Assembly (NCBI RefSeq): GCF_002095485.1
Contig: NZ_MLFS01000031.1
Location: forward strand, 1 to 53,914
Origin: Pantoea wallisii
Lineage (GTDB): Bacteria > Pseudomonadota > Gammaproteobacteria > Enterobacterales > Enterobacteriaceae
DNA length: 53,914 bases
Direction: 5' to 3'
Below the pieces are notes generated by a model. The model was given only the letters and a program-made list of their open reading frames with translations. It did not search any database and was not told where the DNA came from. Within the stretch, counting starts at the first letter, position 1, and each line of letters starts with the position of its first letter. Of this stretch, positions 40,966 through 49,655 are shown piece after piece. The position numbers and the translations under genes are program-made.

Positions 40966-43064
40966 ATGCCCCGACCACTACCACTCGAACGTTATCGCAA
41001 CATCGGCATCTCCGCGCACATTGATGCCGGTAAAACCACCACCACCGAGCGCATCCTGTTCTACACCGGGATGAGCCATAAGCTGGGTGAAGTGCACGAT
41101 GGCGCGGCAACCACCGACTGGATGGCGCAGGAGCAGGAGCGCGGTATTACTATCACCTCGGCGGCAGTAAGCTGCTTCTGGCCGGGAATGGATGGCAGCT
41201 TTACGCCGCACCGCATTAACATCATCGATACCCCCGGCCACGTCGATTTCACCATCGAGGTAGAGCGCTCCATGCGCGTACTGGATGGTGCAGTCATGGT
41301 CTATGACGCGGTCGGCGGCGTGCAGCCGCAGTCAGAAACCGTGTGGCGCCAGGCGAACAAATATCACGTACCGCGTATCGCTTTCGTTAACAAAATGGAC
41401 CGTCAGGGCGCGGATTTCTTCCGCGTGGTGCAGATGATGAAAGATCGTCTGCAGGCCAATCCGGTGCCGGTTGTGATTCCAGTCGGTGCGGAGGAGCAGT
41501 TCAGCGGCGTTATCGATCTCAATAAGATGCGTGCCATTTACTGGGATGAAGCCAGCCAGGGCATGACCTTTAGTTACGCACCGATTCCGGAAGCGTTACA
41601 GGCGCTGGCCGCCGAATGGCGGGAAAATATGGTGGCGGCTGCTGCAGAAGCCAGCGAAGCGCTGATGGATCGCTATCTGGAGCAGGGCGATCTCAGCGAA
41701 GCAGAGGTGACGGCCGGTCTGCGCCAGCGCACCTTAGCCGGTGAAATCCAGCCGATGCTGTGCGGCAGCGCGTTTAAAAACAAAGGTGTGCAGCGCATGC
41801 TGGATGCCGTCATTGAGCTGATGCCGTCGCCGCTGGATGTGCCGCCGGTTGCGGGCGTGAACGAGCAGGGTGAACACGATGAGCGCCATGCGGATGACAG
41901 CGAGCCGTTCTCAGCGCTGGCGTTCAAACTGATGAGCGATCCGTTTGTCGGCCAGCTGACCTTTGTCCGCGTCTATTCGGGCGTGTTGCGTAAAGGAGAC
42001 AGCGTGTGGAATGCGGTAAAAGGGCGCAAAGAGCGCATCGGGCGTATTGTGCAGATGCAGGCGAATGACCGTATCGAGATCGACGAGATTCGCGCCGGTG
42101 ATATTGCCGCCTGTGCGGGGCTGAAAGAGGTCACCACCGGTGAAACCCTGTGCGATCCCAACGCAGTTATCACACTGGAGCGCATGGAGTTTCCCGATCC
42201 GGTGATCTCGCTCTCCATTGAGCCCAAAACCAAAGGCGATCAGGAGAAGATGGGCCTGGCGCTGCAGCGGCTGGCCGCAGAAGATCCGTCGTTCCGTCTG
42301 CACACCGATGATGAATCCGGCCAGACGATCATCTCTGGCATGGGTGAGCTGCACCTCGAGATTATCGTTGATCGGCTGAAGCGTGAGTTTGGCGTCGAAG
42401 CAATATTGGCCGTCCGCAGGTGACCTACCGTGAAACCATCCGCAAAACGGTGCGTGACGTTGAGGGCAAATTTGTGCGCCAGTCCGGTGGTAAAGGGCAG
42501 TATGGTCATGTGGTTTTAACGCTGGCACCGCAGGCGGCGGGCGCGGGCTTCGCCTTTGAGGATGCCACCAAAGGGGGCGTTGTACCACGCGAGTTCATTC
42601 CGTCTGTGGAGAAGGGGATTCGCGAAGCGCTGAACAGCGGCGTGCTGGCCGGTTATCCGGTGGTGGATATCAAAGCTACGCTAACGTTTGGCTCGTATCA
42701 CGATGTGGACTCGTCAGAGATGGCGTTCCGCATGGCGGCCATTTTTGGCTTCAAAGCCGCTGCGAAGCAGGCCGATCCGGCCATTCTGGAACCGGTAATG
42801 CAGGTTGAAGTGGAAACGCCGGAAGAGTACGCCGGCAGCGTCATGGGCGATCTCTCATCGCGGCGCGGGACGCTGCAGGGCATGGATGAGCGCTTTGGCG
42901 CGCGTATCATTCGCGCGGAAGTGCCGCTGGCGGAGATGTTCGGTTATGCCACCACGCTGCGCTCCATGTCACAGGGCCGCGCCACGTATAGCATGGAGTT
43001 TGCGCATTATGCTGAAGCACCGCGCAATGTGGCGGAGGCCATCATTGCCGCGCGTGCGGAGTGA
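40966..43064 (+). pseudogene. Second elongation factor G (FusA2-like), with an apparent one-base deletion
   Basis: Two frames make a complete EF-G of about 699 residues. Frame one (40966-42423) holds the GTPase: [19 protein letters not shown] (G1), [10 protein letters not shown] (G2), IDTPGHVDF (G3), VNKMD (G4) and [11 protein letters not shown] (G5), then domains II and III ([16 protein letters not shown]). At 42402 an A is missing: with AAA the sequence reads [18 protein letters not shown], continuing into 42420-43064 with domains IV (GGKGQYGHV) and V ([29 protein letters not shown]). Its position away from rpsL-rpsG-tuf marks it as a paralogue of the main fusA. No antibiotic gene cluster is seen beside it. 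Confidence 0.9.
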
Positions 43065-43123
43065 TCACCTGTGCGGCAGGGATGCCGCATCATCACGGCC
43101 TTTTCCTGCGCTATCGGCGCGGA

Positions 43124-43909
43124 TTACAGTGCCGTAACGCCCCAGGCCGCTGCCCGGTTTTCCCACGTTTTAACTTCATCAAAATAGCTGCGCTGCGGCA
43201 CGGCGAACCCACCAATCAGATTAGCGTCCAGCAGATCGCGGTAGGCCTTATCCATCGTCAGCTCAAACAGAACGCTGCGCAGTTTCTCCATCAGCAGTGC
43301 GTCGGTTTTGCGCGATGTAATGAGCGGCAGGGCTGCACACAGCGGCGTTTCGCCGATAATCTCCAGCCCGGTTAACTCCTCCGGAGAGTATCTGCGCAGC
43401 AGCGCCCAGGTAATGCAGTCGATAGCGGCGATATCGGCCTGTTCCGTCCGCAGTGCTGCCAGGGAGTGGCGATGGCTGCCGCTGAACAGCGTTTCACGGA
43501 AAAATCGCCCCTGCTGCGCCATGGGGGCGACCATAAAGCGTAAGGCGTTGTAGCCGGAGTGCGAATCACTGCTGTTACAGACGGCGCGGCGATCGTAAAA
43601 ATCGCTGAGGGTAAGATTCTCATCAACCTTGCGCGCCACCAGCCAGCTGCGGTAGCGCAGATCTTTACAGCCCGGCGCAACCGAATGGAACGTGCCGACC
43701 AGCTGCACATCCGGCAGCAGTGCAACCAGCGGATAGCCGCAGGTCTGGCTCAGCAGAAGATTGTCGTCGCGCCAGTGCGGAAGCAGATCGTCGTGCCACT
43801 CAACCTCAGCCCGCACGTCGCGTTGCGCCAGCAGCGTCGTTAGCGCTGAGGTCAGGCCTTGCGTGCTCTGATGATCGATGTCGTACATCGGTAACGATAT
43901 GATGTGCAT
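43124..43909 (-). CDS. PhnD-like substrate-binding protein without signal peptide
   Basis: 261 residues. Segments such as TCGYPLVALLPDVQLVGTFH, CNSSDSHSGYNALRFMV, ALRTEQADIAAIDCITWALL and PLCAALPLITS are those of PhnD/phosphonate-type periplasmic binding folds. It lacks a signal peptide, so it probably works in the cytoplasm, perhaps as a ligand sensor or enzyme, or it is a cytosolic relative often annotated as a PhnD-type protein. AAGGA lies upstream of the ATG. It follows the desaturase on the same strand. Its ligand is not predictable here. Confidence 0.78.
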   Translation of the reverse strand: MHIISLPMYDIDHQSTQGLTSALTTLLAQRDVRAEVEWHDDLLPHWRDDNLLLSQTCGYPLVALLPDVQLVGTFHSVAPGCKDLRYRSWLVARKVDENLTLSDFYDRRAVCNSSDSHSGYNALRFMVAPMAQQGRFFRETLFSGSHRHSLAALRTEQADIAAIDCITWALLRRYSPEELTGLEIIGETPLCAALPLITSRKTDALLMEKLRSVLFELTMDKAYRDLLDANLIGGFAVPQRSYFDEVKTWENRAAAWGVTAL

Positions 43910-44873
43910 TCTGTGCGTCCTTATGATGTCCCGGATGGACGTTTACCCCGACCGGTTTGCGCCAGAAGCGCAGCATCCATGCGCCATAACCGGCAACGCG
44001 GAAACCGTGATTACGCTGGTGATAACCTTCGCGATACAGCAGATAGAGTGTACGCAGGCCGTACCAGGGTAAACCGGGCAGATCATGATGTACAGAATGA
44101 TAGTTGAGATTGAGGAATAATAAGCGCCAGGGCCACGCAGCTTCGTTATTTACCGAGCGCGCCAGCGGCGCATCAGCCGCGCGGTGCTCATAAAACGATC
44201 GTACTTTGGTCAGCGCCAGTGCCGGATAGCTAACGGCCAGCACCCACCACAGCGGCGAAAAGCCCAGGTGATTGAGCCAGCAGGAGAGCGCTGCCAGAAG
44301 CCCGATGTGTATCAGCCACATTGCGATGGCGGGCTTATCCCCGGTCATCACACTGCGCAGCAGGGCGCGCAGCGTCGCGGCGATATCCAGCAGCGGACCA
44401 AGCAATATACGGCCGGGGAAGGTATTACGCAGGTGGATGATATTTTGCTGCCACGGCCGAAGCTGCGCCCAGCGTTGCGGTGACACATAGTAGGTTTCCG
44501 GATCCTCTTCTGGCTCGGTGAGCGTGTGGTTACGATGATGCGCCAGGTGCGAATCACGGTAAAAACCATAGGGGTACCACACTGCCAGCGGCAGCGTACC
44601 GAACAGCTGATTCAGGCGCGGGAAGCGCGTCGGATGGCCGTGAATCAACTCATGCTGTAGCGACAAATACCAGGTGGTCAAGACGATCAGCAGCAGCGTT
44701 GACGCCATGAGCCCCAGGGTTTGCCAGAACAGAACGCAGCTAAACCAGCCGCCGTAGAGGGTAATCATCAACAGCCAGGTAGGCAGTTCGCTGCGCCACA
44801 GCCAGCTTTTGGCCAGCTGGTGCACTACAACGCGCTGCTGCGCATCAATATACGCGGATGACTTTTTTGACAT
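43806..44873 (-). CDS. Membrane fatty acid desaturase family protein, C-terminus probably frameshifted
   Basis: The start at 44873 gives (M)SKKSSAYIDAQQ. Three histidine boxes of the di-iron desaturases are present: HELIHGH (74-80), HLAHHRNH (109-116) and HSVHHDLP (near 288), among four hydrophobic segments. It would desaturate or hydroxylate an acyl or carotenoid-like lipid in the inner membrane. As written, the frame runs 104 bases into the next gene with a non-family tail. One extra G in the run at 43930-43932 would end it at TAA 43921-43923 (about 317 residues), directly before the next gene's ribosome site, so I suspect a one-base deletion. Confidence 0.82.
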   Translation of the reverse strand: MSKKSSAYIDAQQRVVVHQLAKSWLWRSELPTWLLMITLYGGWFSCVLFWQTLGLMASTLLLIVLTTWYLSLQHELIHGHPTRFPRLNQLFGTLPLAVWYPYGFYRDSHLAHHRNHTLTEPEEDPETYYVSPQRWAQLRPWQQNIIHLRNTFPGRILLGPLLDIAATLRALLRSVMTGDKPAIAMWLIHIGLLAALSCWLNHLGFSPLWWVLAVSYPALALTKVRSFYEHRAADAPLARSVNNEAAWPWRLLFLNLNYHSVHHDLPGLPWYGLRTLYLLYREGYHQRNHGFRVAGYGAWMLRFWRKPVGVNVHPGHHKDAQNAHHIVTDVRHRSSEHARPDLSANDAAGATRRAG

Positions 44874-45007
44874 GGGATTCCGGGTATCGGTCAGGCAGGA
44901 GAGGGTGCCGCTACGATGATTGATCCCGGTGATGAACACAAAGAAGGATAACTGCTTTCTTATGCAAAAAAGTTGAAGAAGCGCGCGAAAACTATTGGCT
45001 ATCAGTG

Positions 45008-45023
45008 ACGTCAGCTCTGACGT
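45008..45023. promoter_or_regulatory. Palindrome in the divergent promoter region of the desaturase and monooxygenase
   Basis: ACGTCAGCTCTGACGT: ACGTCA (45008-45013) and TGACGT (45018-45023) around four bases, located 67 bases before the monooxygenase start and 135 before the desaturase. It looks like a dimer-binding operator, but no regulator can be assigned. Confidence 0.45.
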
Positions 45024-45089
45024 AACCTGTGCTCATCGAATCCTGAGTTCTCATATCAGGGCCTGCGTGGCCCGCGAGGAGCAAATAAC

Positions 45090-46112
45090 ATGAAAAAAAT
45101 TGGCTTTTTATCGTTCGGTCACTGGACCCCATCGCAGCACTCAGCAACCCGTTCCGCGCAGGATGTTCTGCTGCAGTCCATCGACCTGGCCGTCGCGGCG
45201 GAGGAGTTAGGCGCAGACGGTGCTTACTTCCGCGTGCACCACTTTGCCCGCCAGCTGAGCTCGCCGTTCCCGCTGCTGGCCGCGGTGGGCGCAAAGACCA
45301 ATCGCATTGAAATTGGTACCGGCGTGATTGATATGCGCTACGAAAATCCGCTCTATATGGCAGAAGACGCTGGCGCAGCGGACCTGATCTCAAATGGGCG
45401 TTTACAGCTTGGCCTGAGCCGTGGCTCGCCGGAGCAGGTGGTTGAGGGTTACCGCTACTTTGGTTTTGATCCGCGAGACGGTGAGACCGATGCAGATATG
45501 GGCCGCCGCCATACCGAAGAGCTGCTGGAAGTTCTGCGTGGTGAAGGCTTTGCTAAACCGAATCCACAGCCGATGTTCCCGAACCCGCCGGGCCTGCTGC
45601 GCCTGGAGCCATTCTCGGAAGGGCTGCGTGAGCGTATCTGGTGGGGCTCCGGTTCCAACGCGACCTCAATCTGGGCGGCGCAGCAGGGGATGAACCTGCA
45701 GAGTTCAACGCTGAAGGATGACGAGACCGGCGAACCGTTCCACGTCCAGCAGGCGAAGCAAATTCGTGCGTATCGTGAGGCATGGGCCGCCGCCGGACAT
45801 CAGCGCACGCCGCGCGTATCGGTAAGCCGCAGCATTTTTGCGCTGGTGAACGACACCGACCGCGCCTATTTCGGTCGCGGTGGGCAAGAGCAGGATTCGG
45901 TTGGTTTCCTCGACGAGAAAACCCGCGCCATCTTTGGCCGCAGCTATGCCGCCGAGCCTGATCAGCTGATCAAACAGCTGGCGCAGGATGAGGGGATTGC
46001 CGAAGCCGATACGCTGCTGTTGACGATTCCGAACCAGTTAGGCGTGGATTACTGTGCGCATGTGATTGAGAGCATTCTGACGCACGTCGCACCAGAACTG
46101 GGCTGGCGCTAA
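45090..46112 (+). CDS. Luciferase-like flavin-dependent monooxygenase
   Basis: 340 residues. The bacterial luciferase family TIM barrel is evident: KKIGFLSFGHW, SIDLAVAAEELGADGAYFRVHH (in runs), IEIGTGVIDMRYENPLYMAE and GRLQLGLSRGSPEQV, the last a flavin phosphate site. Members use reduced FMN from a partner reductase. The substrate is unknown; no reductase gene is adjacent. A GAGGAG ribosome site precedes the ATG. The GC hairpin at 46121-46141 follows the stop. Confidence 0.88.
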   Translation: MKKIGFLSFGHWTPSQHSATRSAQDVLLQSIDLAVAAEELGADGAYFRVHHFARQLSSPFPLLAAVGAKTNRIEIGTGVIDMRYENPLYMAEDAGAADLISNGRLQLGLSRGSPEQVVEGYRYFGFDPRDGETDADMGRRHTEELLEVLRGEGFAKPNPQPMFPNPPGLLRLEPFSEGLRERIWWGSGSNATSIWAAQQGMNLQSSTLKDDETGEPFHVQQAKQIRAYREAWAAAGHQRTPRVSVSRSIFALVNDTDRAYFGRGGQEQDSVGFLDEKTRAIFGRSYAAEPDQLIKQLAQDEGIAEADTLLLTIPNQLGVDYCAHVIESILTHVAPELGWR

Positions 46113-46120
46113 GGCGCCTC

Positions 46121-46141
46121 TGGCGGCCCTGCGGGCCGCCA
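46121..46141 (+). terminator. GC-rich hairpin after the monooxygenase gene
   Basis: TGGCGGCCC (46121-46129) pairs with GGGCCGCCA (46133-46141) around TGC. No U run follows, so it may protect the message end or cause weak termination. The next 170 bases to the convergent GT8 gene hold no gene, only fragments reminiscent of the intergenic repeats. Confidence 0.5.
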
Positions 46142-46311
46142 CTCCGGAGTCTGAATGTGCAATAGCGCCACGAATGCGCGAAGGAAGAGGGGGTATTGAG
46201 GTAAGCCCGGACGTCACGCGGCAGGGATGCGCAAGCTTGCCATCTACCCGGGCAGGCTATGCGGAGTGGCGACCCGACAGGGCCGCCATTGTCGAACGTT
46301 GCACCCGGCAT

Positions 46312-47139
46312 CTATTCGGTGCCGGCTTCCCACCACAGCTTATCCAGCGCGTAATAGCGATCGCGCTCGGCTTCCGGCTGGTTAAGATCGCGCTTCCACG
46401 GCTTCGCCAGAATGTAATGCAGGTTCTTTACCTCCTCCTGACGCCACATGGCACTGTGCTGGAACGGCAGAGTTTTTAATGCATTGTAAATATAGGGCAG
46501 CGGCAGCCAGCGGCCGGCAAACACTTCATTCAGCAAATCCTGCTCGGAGAAGGGGTAACGCCGCAGATCCTCAATCTCCATCACCTTCTGCTGTAGCCAG
46601 TTGAACACCGCCTGATCCGGTTTCAACACCAGAAAACCGCCGTTAAGGTAGCGATCAAGCTGCGGCGGTGCGGCTTCACCGCGCTCCTGCCAGGTATAAT
46701 GGCAATTCTCCGGCATCCAGCTGGCAGGGTAGCTGGCAATCTGGTTCGGGTTACAGCGGCAGGCGTGGCAGGCGGCCAGCGCATGCTTCCCGAGATCCAG
46801 CGTAAACAGCTCATCCATATTGCGCAGCACCAGCATATCCGCGTCAAGGAACACCACGCGCTCATAGTCCGTTAACGCCCAGGCGCGTAATTTGCTCCAC
46901 ACTTCGCCGAACTGGGCCGACGCATAGTGTTGCTCCAGCTGCGTATCCGGCATTAACGGTTCAACAGGATGGATCACGCAGCCCGACTGCTGCAATGCTG
47001 CGCGTGTTTCGCTATCGATAGCATCGGTCACCATCACAATCAGCGGCCAGCGCGTCTCACTGCGCTGCAACGAACGGTGCAGCGCCTGCACACCGATAAC
47101 ATAGTCTGGCTGCGTCAGCAGCGTTACCCAGGCGAACAT
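46312..47139 (-). CDS. Family 8 glycosyltransferase (glycogenin/galactinol synthase-like)
   Basis: 275 residues. GT8 features: FAWVTLLTQPDYVIGVQALHRSL at the start, a strand VVFLDADMLVLRNMDELF with the DxD metal motif, YLNGGFLVLKP, and SEQDLLNEVFAGRW, followed by the family HY motif (NLHYILAKPWK). Similar to glycogenin and plant galactinol synthases, it uses a UDP-sugar donor. The acceptor is unknown. It lies 18 bases after the lactone-oxidase gene and probably shares its transcript. Confidence 0.88.
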   Translation of the reverse strand: MFAWVTLLTQPDYVIGVQALHRSLQRSETRWPLIVMVTDAIDSETRAALQQSGCVIHPVEPLMPDTQLEQHYASAQFGEVWSKLRAWALTDYERVVFLDADMLVLRNMDELFTLDLGKHALAACHACRCNPNQIASYPASWMPENCHYTWQERGEAAPPQLDRYLNGGFLVLKPDQAVFNWLQQKVMEIEDLRRYPFSEQDLLNEVFAGRWLPLPYIYNALKTLPFQHSAMWRQEEVKNLHYILAKPWKRDLNQPEAERDRYYALDKLWWEAGTE

Positions 47140-47157
47140 ACTCTCTCCCTGTAAAAA

Positions 47158-48540
47158 TTAATCAAACAAAGCTGTCACGTAGTCATTGCTAAAGCGGTGG
47201 GTCGGGTCGAGCCGATCGCGTACCGCACGAAACGCATCCCACTGCGGATAGATATCGCGCCACTGATAGCGCTGCGGATCGTAGTATTTGCCCCAGTGTG
47301 GCCGGCCGCCCTCTGCCGCCAGCAGCTTCTCGACCTCACTCAGAAAATGCAGCCCCTCCTGCGAAAGCGAACCGTCGTCAGCGTAATAGACCACAAAGCC
47401 GAAGAAGCAGGTGGGGTGCTGGTACGCCGGACTGAGCCAGGCCTCAGACGCGCCGGTACAGCGCAGAATAATCGGATAGTGCATATGCGGCTTACTCTCC
47501 GCATACCAGGCTTTAATTTTGCTGATAATCTGCGGGGTTTGCGCCAGCGGCACGCCGATCTCAACGTTAATCTGCGGCACCGCAATGCCACGGCAAAACA
47601 GCTGATAGATATCGCCGCTGACATCCGTGAAATCGCGGAAGCGCGTAACGGTGCGAAACTGCTTGCCGCCTTTCCCGTGTATCTGCGTATCGCGATGCAT
47701 CTGCGCCAGCGTTTGATCGATGGTTTCGTTCAGGCTGCTGTCGGTATCGTCGCCGTGTTCAATCACTTCGCGCTGGTTCGCATACCAGGCCTGCGCATCG
47801 TCATGGCTGGCCTCGGCCGCATTCCATACGTGCATCAGATTGTCATCAACAAACCACCAGGCTTTGCTCATTTCAAACTGCGTGTTCCACGCCGGTAAAT
47901 CCTGCTCAAGCGTATCGGCGCTGACCGCAAATTTATGGCAGGTAAACAGGCGAGACGGCTGAGTGCGTAGCGTAACGGCAGTGACGATCCCCAGCGCGCC
48001 CAGCGAGGTCTGCGCTGCCGGAAAATCCGCTTCGCCACGTACCCACTCGCGCACGCTGCCATCTGCCAGCACCATACGGATACGCAGCGCTTCATCCGCC
48101 AGCGAGCTCTGATTAAGCCCCTGACCATGCGTACCGCTTGCCATGGCGCCTGCCAGCGTCTGCACGGCAATCACGCCGGGCGAGGAGGCCAGCATGCGAT
48201 CCATCTCGGTCAGCGTGTCATAAATCTGCTGCATCGGTGTGCCGGCAGCGAAGGTCACGCTCTCCTCATCCTGCGCCAGTACGCCCCGTAGCGCGCTGAG
48301 ATCCACCAGCACGTCATCAGGCTGGACGCACAGCATCCGGCCCGGTGAAAGGCGGCTGCCCACTACGCGCACTTTCCCCTGGGTGGTGCGGAGCAGCTGC
48401 TGTAACGCCGCTTCGCTTTGTGGCTGGTGCAGCTGTTGCCGCTGCCCGACAACGGTATTCTGCGCCCAGTTCCACAACGCCGGATCGGCAGTGGTGTCAC
48501 TGGGGTTACGTAAGGGATAGAGCAGGGAGTCTCTGTTCAC
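47158..48540 (-). CDS. FAD-linked sugar-1,4-lactone oxidase (D-arabinono-1,4-lactone oxidase type)
   Basis: 460 residues. VAO-type FAD domain: VRVVGSRLSPGR, VDLSALRGVL and LAGAMASGTHGQGLN with the SGTHG pyrophosphate motif; a histidine-containing PHWGKYYDP near the C-terminus is the aldonolactone oxidase signature. Such enzymes oxidise aldono-lactones to ascorbate-like products, making hydrogen peroxide. There is no signal peptide. It lies between a TetR gene and a GT8 gene on one strand, probably one operon regulated by that TetR. Confidence 0.87.
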   Translation of the reverse strand: MNRDSLLYPLRNPSDTTADPALWNWAQNTVVGQRQQLHQPQSEAALQQLLRTTQGKVRVVGSRLSPGRMLCVQPDDVLVDLSALRGVLAQDEESVTFAAGTPMQQIYDTLTEMDRMLASSPGVIAVQTLAGAMASGTHGQGLNQSSLADEALRIRMVLADGSVREWVRGEADFPAAQTSLGALGIVTAVTLRTQPSRLFTCHKFAVSADTLEQDLPAWNTQFEMSKAWWFVDDNLMHVWNAAEASHDDAQAWYANQREVIEHGDDTDSSLNETIDQTLAQMHRDTQIHGKGGKQFRTVTRFRDFTDVSGDIYQLFCRGIAVPQINVEIGVPLAQTPQIISKIKAWYAESKPHMHYPIILRCTGASEAWLSPAYQHPTCFFGFVVYYADDGSLSQEGLHFLSEVEKLLAAEGGRPHWGKYYDPQRYQWRDIYPQWDAFRAVRDRLDPTHRFSNDYVTALFD

Positions 48541-48617
48541 TACGGCATTCCTTATCTGTGGTCTGTGACGGTCCCGGTTAATAAATCAAGCGTAGACCAT
48601 CACAGCGAACCCGCAGA

Positions 48618-49259
48618 TTACGGGGCTCTCCGCACGTAACGCAGCGTTGCCGTCACCGCCAGCTGGCGATTACGGCGGATGCTGTCCTCTTCGCTATCGT
48701 GGGGTGTGAACAGAGTATGAAAGGTGTAGCGGTTCGAGACATGGTGCACGCAAATACTGCTTAACAGGCGGTGCACATCCACGGTGTTCAGGCCATCAAT
48801 GAAAACCCCCTGTTGCTGACCGCGAATCAGAATGTCATCAAGCAGATCCAGCGTGCTTTTATTCATCTCCTTGATGCGCTGTGACTGCACGATATAGCGG
48901 CCACGCAGCAAGTTTTCAGTACAGACCAGGCGCATAAAATCCGGATGTGACACATGATAATCGAAGCTGGCTTCAACCAGTTTGACCATCGCCTCTTCCG
49001 GATCCAGCGCGCTCAGGTTAAGGCCGGTTTCATGCTGGCGAATCGCCTGATAAACCTGTTCCAGCACCTCAATGTACAGCTTCTCTTTATTAACAAAGTG
49101 ATAAACCACCATGCGTTTGGTGGTGTTAGCCAGCTCAGCGATCTGCTCCATGCGTGCGCCTTGCATACCGTATTCGGCAAAGGTTTGCAGCGCACCGGCC
49201 AGAATGCGCCTCTTCAGCCCTTCAGGGTCATTTTTACGTTTAGGTGTGGTATCCGACAT
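48618..49259 (-). CDS. TetR-family transcriptional regulator
   Basis: 213 residues. The N-terminal helix-turn-helix reads ILAGALQTFAEYGMQGARMEQIAELANTTKRMVVYHFVNKEKLYIEVLE, recognised by the FAEYG, IAELA and VYHFVNKEKLY elements. The C-terminal ligand domain has HPDFMRLVCTENLLRGRYI, common in TetR members that control catabolic or efflux genes. It is first in line with the lactone oxidase and GT8 genes (78-base gap), so self- and operon-control are likely. TGATCAATCA just before the start could be part of its operator. Confidence 0.88.
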   Translation of the reverse strand: MSDTTPKRKNDPEGLKRRILAGALQTFAEYGMQGARMEQIAELANTTKRMVVYHFVNKEKLYIEVLEQVYQAIRQHETGLNLSALDPEEAMVKLVEASFDYHVSHPDFMRLVCTENLLRGRYIVQSQRIKEMNKSTLDLLDDILIRGQQQGVFIDGLNTVDVHRLLSSICVHHVSNRYTFHTLFTPHDSEEDSIRRNRQLAVTATLRYVRRAP

Positions 49260-49470
49260 AGCACTCTGTACTGATCAATCAAACAGGCATGGTATCACAG
49301 CCGTTTTCCCGCATGTGGCGAGGCGGGCGGCTGCCCTCTTTATTCATTTCAGAAATAACATTCCTGGATAAAGCATAATGCAGGAATAAGAAACTGCGTA
49401 AACTGGCCACATCTGCCCGTCACTGCAGCTTATTTTGACTCGCGTAATAATAACACTCTGGAAACAATTT

Positions 49471-49641
49471 ATGCACACGCGCTTTGTCATCAATAAAAAT
49501 AAATTTATGTTAGCTGTCCGAATGTTACTGCTCTCCAGCGCTGCGCTTACACCTGTGTCGCTGAATCAGTCGGCGGGTAAAAGTGACGCAGTGAAAAAAG
49601 TATTGGATAAGCATTTCAACGGCACTGGTGAAACGGCCTGA
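49471..49641 (+). CDS. Small ORF with signal-peptide-like N-terminus, before metN-like gene
   Basis: 56 residues from the ATG at 49471 with a GGAAA ribosome-like site (an ATG... start at 49435 is also open). MHTRFVINKNKFMLAVRMLL, then LLSSAALTPVSLNQSAG, looks like a long signal peptide, followed by a short charged tail (KSDAVKKVLDKHF). It ends 14 bases before the ABC transporter gene and may be its leader, a small exported peptide or a chance frame. I do not recognise it. An inverted repeat ATTCCTG/CAGGAAT (49360-49387) lies upstream. Confidence 0.4.
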   Translation: MHTRFVINKNKFMLAVRMLLLSSAALTPVSLNQSAGKSDAVKKVLDKHFNGTGETA

Positions 49642-49655
49642 TTAGGACAAACAGT

